From Acidobacteriota bacterium (GTDB taxonomy: Bacteria > Acidobacteriota > Blastocatellia > Pyrinomonadales > Pyrinomonadaceae), in NCBI GenBank assembly GCA_016703965.1, contig JADJBB010000002.1, positions 310,001-374,000 on the forward strand: 64,000 bases of DNA. The letters are read 5' to 3'. Under the pieces are notes generated by a model, which saw only the letters and a program-made list of their open reading frames with translations, had not been told where the DNA came from and did no database searches. Numbering within the stretch: the first letter of the stretch is position 1; each line of letters begins with the position of its first letter. A program made the translations under genes and the position numbers. Below, in pieces: positions 58,119 through 64,000 of this stretch.

Positions 58119-59363
58119 ATGAAGGAAGAATCTGAACATCGTTCACTGCTCCTAACGTTCTCCCGCGGATTGCTCTCAATTTCGGTTTTATCGGTGATCG
58201 CCTTCATTGGGCTGGCCGCCGGACAGGACGCAGATCCTTACAAGGCTGCGGCTGCTCAGGCACCAACAATGGCCGATGCACCGCTGGAGTTCAAGGCCAT
58301 GAGTCAGCGGAACATGGTCAGTGGAGTGAATCAATATGTAGGTTGGACGCCGATCATTAGCGGTCGGATACTGGGACGCACCAATTCCGGCGATGCCGTG
58401 ACTATCGAGCTCGCGCAAGCCGGGAAATCGGTCCGAACATTTCGAGCTCCGCTAAGAGGCAATCGCGGAGAAACCTGGTTTGAAGACTGGGACTTTCGCG
58501 GCGACGACACAAAAGATCTTATGACCGCGGTCGGCCAGTTCACAGCGACCTTCAAATACGTGAACGATCTCGCCGCGACGACCACGCCGCTGGCAGTTCG
58601 AAAATTCAACGTTCTTCGCTTGGTTGACTACGAAAACAGTAAAAATGTCTGGAAGTATGGTACAGATTACGGTGATCTTCTCGGATTTAGCTACCTTGTC
58701 GAGCGTCAGCAGCTCAGCAGTCAAAGCCCGTCTGTTTGGATATACACGTGGATGAATCTCCCGCACGACTCGATCTTGAAGGATATAACATATCGCATCG
58801 AGGTCGACGGCAAAATAGTGCCGCCATCGGATGAATTTGACGCGGGACAAAACCACGAATCGATCACGACGTTCGACCAGGAGGAGGCGTTCTTTGTCAA
58901 AGCCGCGAATGACCGAGTAATAAACAAGAATAACGTATATCTCGTTGTCTTTCGGCCGAGGCTGATCTGGGGGCCGAAATCGGAAACTGCGGGTAATGCC
59001 AACTGGATGTGGCTCGTCGACCATCCGGGCAAATGGAGCTTGAAAATAAGGATCGCGGGTGAGGTTGTTCGCGATCTGCGTTTCACGGTCCTGCCGAATG
59101 GACATATCCAGCGCCATCCGGAACAAGATCCGGCAACCACAGGATCTCTAAATCTTGGACCGGGACGGTATTTCGTCGAAACTTACTTTCCGAACCCGAA
59201 CGCATTCGACGGCAGGTTCGATGCCGATGCTATCCGCGAAGGAACGCTCTTCGGACGTCCGTGGACCAGCCGCGAGGTAAAGGAAGGCATGCTCATGGCA
59301 TTGCCGCCTAAAAACGCCGGAAAGATCCCGTTTCCGCAGCCGGCATTGCCGCCGGTAAAATGA
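58119..59363 (+). CDS. Exported protein, unknown
   Basis: 414 residues. AAGGAG precedes the ATG. A long n-region and hydrophobic segment (about 20-34, FIGLAAGQ) form the signal. The rest is beta-rich with WTPIISGRILGRTNSGD, FRAPLRGNRGETWFEDWDF, WMWLVDHPGKWSLKIRIAGE and RYFVETYFPNPNAFDG. No family recognised. It could bind a surface or sugar. Convergent with the second sortilin-like gene across a shared terminator. Confidence 0.6.
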   Translation: MKEESEHRSLLLTFSRGLLSISVLSVIAFIGLAAGQDADPYKAAAAQAPTMADAPLEFKAMSQRNMVSGVNQYVGWTPIISGRILGRTNSGDAVTIELAQAGKSVRTFRAPLRGNRGETWFEDWDFRGDDTKDLMTAVGQFTATFKYVNDLAATTTPLAVRKFNVLRLVDYENSKNVWKYGTDYGDLLGFSYLVERQQLSSQSPSVWIYTWMNLPHDSILKDITYRIEVDGKIVPPSDEFDAGQNHESITTFDQEEAFFVKAANDRVINKNNVYLVVFRPRLIWGPKSETAGNANWMWLVDHPGKWSLKIRIAGEVVRDLRFTVLPNGHIQRHPEQDPATTGSLNLGPGRYFVETYFPNPNAFDGRFDADAIREGTLFGRPWTSREVKEGMLMALPPKNAGKIPFPQPALPPVK

Positions 59364-59367
59364 AAAA

Positions 59368-59402
59368 AAGTCTATCGCGGAAACTAAGCCCGCGATAGAC
59401 TT
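59368..59402. terminator. Bidirectional terminator between convergent genes
   Basis: AAGTCTATCGCGG and CCGCGATAGACTT form a perfect 13-bp stem with a 9-nt loop. An A-run before the stem (TGAAAAAAAG) gives a T-run for the minus strand. Confidence 0.88.
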
Positions 59403-59427
59403 GCTTGGATAGAAGAAGGACGAGTTA

Positions 59428-62400
59428 TTAGCGTCCACCGGCCGAGGCTGCCGTTCGGGCAGCTTCGGCCTTTGCCAATGCGGCCTGAAGGTCTTTTGCC
59501 GCGGCCACTGCCTGCGTGCTCGGTGCTACGTCGGCGTCCTGCAACAGGTCGAGGAGTTGAGTGAAGGCACCCGCAAGCCTGCCAAGTGGAAAGTCATCCA
59601 CCGGCACGGGCTCTCCGGCACCGCCGACTCGCTGTTGGCCGCCTCCGATCATGGCCCTCAACTTCGCAAGTTCAGAGCTCGTCGGCTGCGTTCTTTCGAG
59701 ATCGGCGATCCGCTTTGTTACTTCAGCCGTAAGGTTCCTCGCGCGGATAATTCCCTCATAAGCCTGGATCGAGAGATCGAACTGCTGCCTAAGCCCCGCA
59801 GTTGAGGTTGTCACACGCGGGTCCATGCGGACATTCAACTTCTGGGTAAAGCTTTTGCCGTCGACAGTTAGCTTGACCGTGTAAACGCCGGGGAGAACTG
59901 CTGGGCCCTGCGGCGTCCATGGAGTGTCCTTGTATATCGCCGAGATCGGCAGGTCGTAGCTGTCGGCAGGCGGATTTGGATATAGCAGGTCCCACGTGAA
60001 CCTCTGCATTCCCGCTTCGTTCTTGAGCGGTTCGAACGGGCGGATCCAATACGGCGGCGGATTGATTCTTTTCAGGTCAACGGCAAGCGGTTTGTCATCG
60101 CTGGCAAAGCGGCGGACGAGTTTGCCCGCGGCATCGGTTATCTCCAAAACCACCGGGGATTTGGCTGGTGACTTCAAATAGTAATTGATGATCGCTCCGT
60201 CCGGCGGATTCTGGCCGGCCGGTTCCTCGGGAGGGAACGGCGTGTCGGTGTGCAGGCTGCGTTTCACGCGGGTTGCCCTCTGTGGAGCAAAAAGTACCGC
60301 GTTCTCGCCTTTTGTGCCGGCATTTAGTTGACGGAGCGGTGTTACATCATCGAGGATCCAGAATGAACGTCCGTGCGTTCCGACGACGATATCATCGTCC
60401 TTTACAACCAGATCCCGGATCGAGGTTGCGGGCATGTTGAGACGCAGCGGCTGCCAGTTGTCGCCTTCGTCGGTCGAGAAATAGACTGCCTGTTCGGTAC
60501 CGCAGTAGAGTAATCCTTTGCGGATCGGGTCTTCGCGAACCACGTTAACAATGCCGCCATTCGGCAGGCCTTTGGCGATCTCTTTCCAGGTTTTACCGCC
60601 ATCATGCGTGCGGAAAATGTGAGGCCGTAGGTCGTCGAGACGGAACGTATTGATCGCCGCGTACGCTGTATTGGCGTCAAATCGCCCGGCGTCGATGAGC
60701 GAGACCTTTGCCCATGATTTAAGTTCGGGCGGAGTGACATTTGCCCAATTCTTGCCGCCATCGCGGGTGACGTGGATCAAGCCGTCATCGGTCCCGGCCC
60801 AGATCGTGGCGAGGTCCTTGTATGATGGAGCGACCGTGTAAACAACGCCTCGCCGCGGCATCGTTTCCATCTCTTTTGTTTTATAAATGCCGACGTTTTC
60901 AGGCACATCCCACTTCTCACGCGAAAGATCAGGGCTGATCACTTCCCAACTCTGCCCACCGGTCGTGGTCTTGAAGATCACGTTCCCAGCGTAGAAAAGA
61001 CTTTTCTTGTCAACCTCTGAAAAAATGACCGGCGCCGTTCGCAGGAAGCGGTATTTCCCGGTCCGTACAGCCTCGGGAGCGATGTTTTGAACGTGCCGCG
61101 TACGGCGGTCGAACCGTGTAAGTTTGCCTCCATAAACGATGTCGGGGTCGAGTGGGTCGGGCGCGACGTAGCCATATTCCTCGACGCCGACGGTTTCCCA
61201 GTCCCATGCTCCGATCGCGCCTGTGTGGCCTCGAGACTTCACGCACGCCGAGCCGCTTTCCTGCTGTCCCCCGCAAACGCGGTAGGGAAACGAATTGTCT
61301 GTATTCACATGGTAGAACTGAGCGGTCGGCTGATTGTACCAACTCGACCAGGTTTCGCCGCCGTTGACAGTGACCGTTGCCCCCTGATCGACCGCGAAGA
61401 GCATGATCTCAGGTTGCTCGGGATTGATCCAGATGCGGTGATAATCGTCGCCTCCAGGAGCTCCTTTCAGCCCCTCGAATGTCTTACCGCCGTCCGTTGA
61501 TTTGAAGGACGCAACATTCGCGACGAATACAGTTTCAGGGTCTTTCGGATGGACACGGATCTCGGCAAAATCGCTCCCGCGGCCCCACAAACGTGGGTCG
61601 CCATTCAACAACGTCCAGCTATCGCCGGAATCATTTGAGCGATAAACTCCGGCAAACTTCGCCTGAGCATCGACCGTGGCGTAAAGAACCGTCGGATTCG
61701 AACGCGAGATCGTAAAGCCGATACGGCCGAGGCCTTGCTCGATCGTGGGCAGGCCTTTCGTGAGTTTATTCCACGTATTTCCACCGTCGGTTGACTTGAA
61801 CAGGCCGCTTTCCTTGCCCTGCCAGGCTCCGTTTTCCCACGGTCCCTGGCGTCCGGCCCACATGTCTGCATAGATGATGTTTGAGTTCTTTGGATCGATC
61901 TCGACCTGAAATGCTCCCGTATTTTCGTCTTTGTAGAGAACACGCTGAAATGTCTTGCCGCCGTCGGTCGAGCGGTAAACGCCGCGTTCTTCATTCGGCC
62001 CGTAAGGATGGCCGAGGACAGCGACGAAGAGGCGGTTCTCGTCCTTTGGATCAACCGTAATGCCGGCGATCTGCTGGCCTTCGCGAAGCCCGAGATGCGT
62101 CCACGTTTTGCCGCCGTCGCTTGATCGGTACATGCCGTCGCCGGTCGAAAGGTCGGGGCGCTGCAGGCCCTCGCCGCTGCCGACGTAGATCACATTTGGA
62201 TTTGACGGAGCGATCGCGATGTCTCCGATCGAACCGGTCGGCTGGTCATCGAATATCGGTTTCCACGTGCGTCCGGCGTCGGTCGTTTTCCATACGCCGC
62301 CGTTATTTACGCCGATAAAAAAGACATTTGGCTGAGACGGAATGCCGACGGCACCGACGGTTCGGCCGGCTCGAAACGGCCCGATCATTCGCCATTTCAT

Positions 62401-62517
62401 ACTCTGATAGAGCGAAGCGTCAACGGATTGTGCGAACAAAAATGCAGGAACTGAGAGCAATAGTAGTAATGCAGCTAAAACCACGCTGCGGCGAGACGAG
62501 ACGGCCGAACTTGACAT
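59428..62517 (-). CDS. Exported sortilin/VPS10-like propeller protein, second copy
   Basis: 1029 residues. Signal peptide (about 8-29, FAQS). BNR/Asp-box repeats such as TTDAGRTWK, SSDGGKTWT, STDGGKTFQ and STDGGNTWN run over residues 40-700. The opening pattern WRMIGPFRAGR...GSIGDIAIAPSNPNVIYVGSGE parallels the protein at 16992 closely, so they are paralogues. This copy lacks the poly-Gly/Ala tract. The C-terminal 250 residues include a propeptide-like beta domain (AVLPGVYTVKLTVDGKSF) and helices. CAGGAG lies upstream. Secreted or surface-bound; function unproven. Confidence 0.85.
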   Translation of the reverse strand: MSSSAVSSRRSVVLAALLLLLSVPAFLFAQSVDASLYQSMKWRMIGPFRAGRTVGAVGIPSQPNVFFIGVNNGGVWKTTDAGRTWKPIFDDQPTGSIGDIAIAPSNPNVIYVGSGEGLQRPDLSTGDGMYRSSDGGKTWTHLGLREGQQIAGITVDPKDENRLFVAVLGHPYGPNEERGVYRSTDGGKTFQRVLYKDENTGAFQVEIDPKNSNIIYADMWAGRQGPWENGAWQGKESGLFKSTDGGNTWNKLTKGLPTIEQGLGRIGFTISRSNPTVLYATVDAQAKFAGVYRSNDSGDSWTLLNGDPRLWGRGSDFAEIRVHPKDPETVFVANVASFKSTDGGKTFEGLKGAPGGDDYHRIWINPEQPEIMLFAVDQGATVTVNGGETWSSWYNQPTAQFYHVNTDNSFPYRVCGGQQESGSACVKSRGHTGAIGAWDWETVGVEEYGYVAPDPLDPDIVYGGKLTRFDRRTRHVQNIAPEAVRTGKYRFLRTAPVIFSEVDKKSLFYAGNVIFKTTTGGQSWEVISPDLSREKWDVPENVGIYKTKEMETMPRRGVVYTVAPSYKDLATIWAGTDDGLIHVTRDGGKNWANVTPPELKSWAKVSLIDAGRFDANTAYAAINTFRLDDLRPHIFRTHDGGKTWKEIAKGLPNGGIVNVVREDPIRKGLLYCGTEQAVYFSTDEGDNWQPLRLNMPATSIRDLVVKDDDIVVGTHGRSFWILDDVTPLRQLNAGTKGENAVLFAPQRATRVKRSLHTDTPFPPEEPAGQNPPDGAIINYYLKSPAKSPVVLEITDAAGKLVRRFASDDKPLAVDLKRINPPPYWIRPFEPLKNEAGMQRFTWDLLYPNPPADSYDLPISAIYKDTPWTPQGPAVLPGVYTVKLTVDGKSFTQKLNVRMDPRVTTSTAGLRQQFDLSIQAYEGIIRARNLTAEVTKRIADLERTQPTSSELAKLRAMIGGGQQRVGGAGEPVPVDDFPLGRLAGAFTQLLDLLQDADVAPSTQAVAAAKDLQAALAKAEAARTAASAGGR

Positions 62518-62603
62518 ATTTTGATCTCCTGAATAGGTATATTCAGAAGATTATCAGATATTTCGAAGATCGGTTATTCGAAAGCTCGTAGAAACAAAAA
62601 AAG

Positions 62604-62631
62604 CTGCCTGATCGAGTATTCGATCAGGCAG
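62604..62631 (-). terminator. Terminator of the small Pro-rich protein gene
   Basis: CTGCCTGATCGA and TCGATCAGGCAG form a perfect 12-bp stem with a GTAT loop. On the minus strand a run of seven T follows. Confidence 0.92.
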
Positions 62632-62653
62632 TTGTCTCATTGTTAAACTGGGG

Positions 62654-62875
62654 TCAGGCAGTTTCGCCAGCTTCGTTTTTCCAGATCGCCATCGATCCGC
62701 CGGGTTTCTTGGGCTTTTCACTTTCCTTCGGCGGCGGGTTTTTGGGTTGCGGATTGACGACCGGCGGCTGCGGCTTTGGCGGAGTTGGCTTTTTGTCGTC
62801 CTTTTGGGCGAAAGCCGCAAACGAAAGGCCAGCGACCAAAGCAAATGTGAATAGGATCTTCTGTATAACTCTCAT
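62654..62875 (-). CDS. Small secreted Pro/Lys-rich protein
   Basis: 73 residues. Signal peptide 1-23 (FALVAGLSFAAFAQ). The mature part is low-complexity Pro/Lys/Asp (KDDKKPTPPKPQPPVV, PKESEKPKKPGG), ending AIWKNEAGETA. Probably unstructured and periplasmic. A strong terminator follows. No function is recognised, but the gene has a clear start, signal and terminator. Confidence 0.62.
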   Translation of the reverse strand: MRVIQKILFTFALVAGLSFAAFAQKDDKKPTPPKPQPPVVNPQPKNPPPKESEKPKKPGGSMAIWKNEAGETA

Positions 62876-63128
62876 GGCTTTTTCTTTTTCCTCTTTCGTA
62901 AAATTACGCCTTCGGGGAAAGAGGGAAAGTGCGTCCGTCTATTTTTAAGGCAATCCCAGTGCCATAGACGCTCTTATGACGCTTATGCAGGTTATTTGGT
63001 TGGTATTATTATTATTTGCCACTATCGCCATTTACAAAACTTTACGTTTTCCGTTATTTTCATACGAAAACGTGAATTCGACAACGCTGAACGCCGATGT
63101 TTTATCCCATTAGTGAGATAATTTGAGA

Positions 63129-63890
63129 ATGGAAATTCCGGCAAATTCTCAGGATCGAATGCGGTCGATCCTACTTTTGGTCGCGACCCTTGGTACGCTC
63201 GTTTTTAACGGCCTTGCCGCGACTGGCTACGTGAATGGTATTACCCCCGAAGTTATTTCGGACAAATACCCCACGGTTCTGACGCCGGCGGGCTATGCTT
63301 TTTCGATCTGGTCGCTGATCTACATCGCGCTGATCGCGTTCAGTGTTTATCAGATGTTGCCGCGAAATCTCGTCCGGTTTCGCAGCGTCAGATCGCTGTA
63401 TGTGATCAGCTGCGTGCTGAATTGTTCGTGGATATATTTTTGGCATCGCGAACAGATCGCTTTTTGTTTCGGGCTTATCTTTGCGTTACTGGTGACATTG
63501 ATAGTGATCCTGATCCAATTTGCGCGATCGACCGATCAAAGCGGGCCGATATTTACAAAAGGTGCTTTCGGCATTTATGCAGGCTGGGTGACGGCGGCGA
63601 CACTAGTTAATTTTGCCATCATGTTGAAGTATTTCGGCGTTGAGCTTTCGCCCGTCGTCGGGAGCTTACTCGGAGCGGCGGCTCTCGTGGTTGCGGCGGC
63701 GATGGCTGCGTTCATGAGATTTCAGCTTAGAAATTATCTCTATCCAATGGCTGTTGCCTGGGCTGCCACGGCGATCGCGGTCAAGCAGAGCGGCAATACC
63801 GTTATCGTCATAGCCGCGTCGATCTGTGTGATCTTCTGTTTGGTCTTAGCGGCGAGTTTTGTCATGAATCAAAAGAGTACGACTACATGA
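63129..63890 (+). CDS. TspO/MBR-like membrane protein
   Basis: 253 residues with about seven hydrophobic segments. VLTPAGYAFSIWSLIYIALI corresponds to the TspO core (PxxxFxxxWxxlY). Members are said to bind tryptophan-rich or porphyrin ligands; this is an extended, divergent form. Start at the ATG 63129; a TTG at 63123 is an alternative. The stop overlaps the aroD start as ATGA, an unusual pairing without obvious logic. Confidence 0.7.
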   Translation: MEIPANSQDRMRSILLLVATLGTLVFNGLAATGYVNGITPEVISDKYPTVLTPAGYAFSIWSLIYIALIAFSVYQMLPRNLVRFRSVRSLYVISCVLNCSWIYFWHREQIAFCFGLIFALLVTLIVILIQFARSTDQSGPIFTKGAFGIYAGWVTAATLVNFAIMLKYFGVELSPVVGSLLGAAALVVAAAMAAFMRFQLRNYLYPMAVAWAATAIAVKQSGNTVIVIAASICVIFCLVLAASFVMNQKSTTT

Positions 63891-64000
63891 TCGACGGCAA
63901 GATCTGCGTTTCGGTTTGTGCCAAAACCGCGGATGAAATGATCGAGAGAATCAGATCGGCGGAGAAATTTGCGGATGTTGTAGAAGTGCGTTTAGACTGC
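63887..64000 (+). CDS. aroD: Type I 3-dehydroquinate dehydratase, cut by right edge
   Basis: Only the first 38 residues are in the window. KICVSVCAKTADEMIERI followed by FADVVEVRLDC is the beta-1/beta-2 start of type I dehydroquinase, where EVRLD carries conserved active-site residues. The gene could continue as a fused AroDE protein; this cannot be seen. It starts within the stop of the TspO-like gene (ATGA). Confidence 0.85.
   Translation, partial: MIDGKICVSVCAKTADEMIERIRSAEKFADVVEVRLDC

Overview
The window is about 64 kb of a gene-dense, moderately GC-rich bacterial chromosome. I infer Acidobacteriota, probably the Blastocatellia/Pyrinomonadaceae side. The reasons are several exported sortilin-like and YCF48-like beta-propeller proteins, a small secreted protein of a type common in that phylum, and spacers full of short-word inverted repeats. 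No rRNA is present, and one tRNA gene (Val, CAC) was found. The assignment is an inference; no phylogenetic test was possible.

Layout. 1-5.2 kb: dCTP deaminase (cut by the left edge), an exported P1 peptidase, and a translationally coupled minus-strand trio (zinc-ribbon membrane protein, M48-like protein lacking its first zinc His, acidic Ca-binding-repeat protein). 5.3-14.1 kb: aminomuconate-semialdehyde dehydrogenase, exported PepT, lipoprotein MsrA, a 2-aminomuconate-deaminase-like Rid protein, a zinc alcohol dehydrogenase and 3-hydroxyanthranilate dioxygenase. 13.0-16.5 kb: an accessory patch with a GxxExxY nuclease gene inside 20-bp inverted repeats, BrnT/BrnA, a nucleotidyltransferase with a 56-residue partner, and DUF3224. 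17.0-20.5 kb: a large sortilin-like exported protein. 20.7-29.9 kb: ACMSD, a PLP decarboxylase, then kynU-fdhA-kmo-kynB. 30-42.9 kb: housekeeping genes (epimerase with a frameshift, cytochrome c, acyl-CoA ligase, nadB, BON/LysM proteins, aroK, aroA, an anti-sigma/STAS pair, era, prmA). 43-54.3 kb: a YCF48 propeller, rnhA, DUF5063, an SbcC-like ATPase, an ECF sigma/anti-sigma/DUF4097 operon, and DUF58 with MoxR. 54.6-64 kb: pilin, tRNA-Val, secreted proteins, M14 peptidase, a second sortilin-like protein, a TspO-like protein and the start of aroD.

How the genes work together. Seven enzymes of the tryptophan-kynurenine-3-hydroxyanthranilate-aminomuconate route lie within 25 kb. The core operon also carries a molybdopterin formate dehydrogenase, which fits the formate released by kynurenine formamidase. 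ACMSD and the aminomuconate enzymes point to catabolism, and nadB supplies the separate aspartate route to NAD. Many exported peptidases and propeller proteins suggest a peptide- and protein-degrading heterotroph.

The most unusual layer is non-coding. Roughly fifteen inverted-repeat elements, in several families whose arms are built of 7-9-nt words, sit in spacers, at stop and start codons, and in frame inside genes (nadB, prmA, sbcC, the semialdehyde dehydrogenase). One family brackets the GxxExxY nuclease gene.
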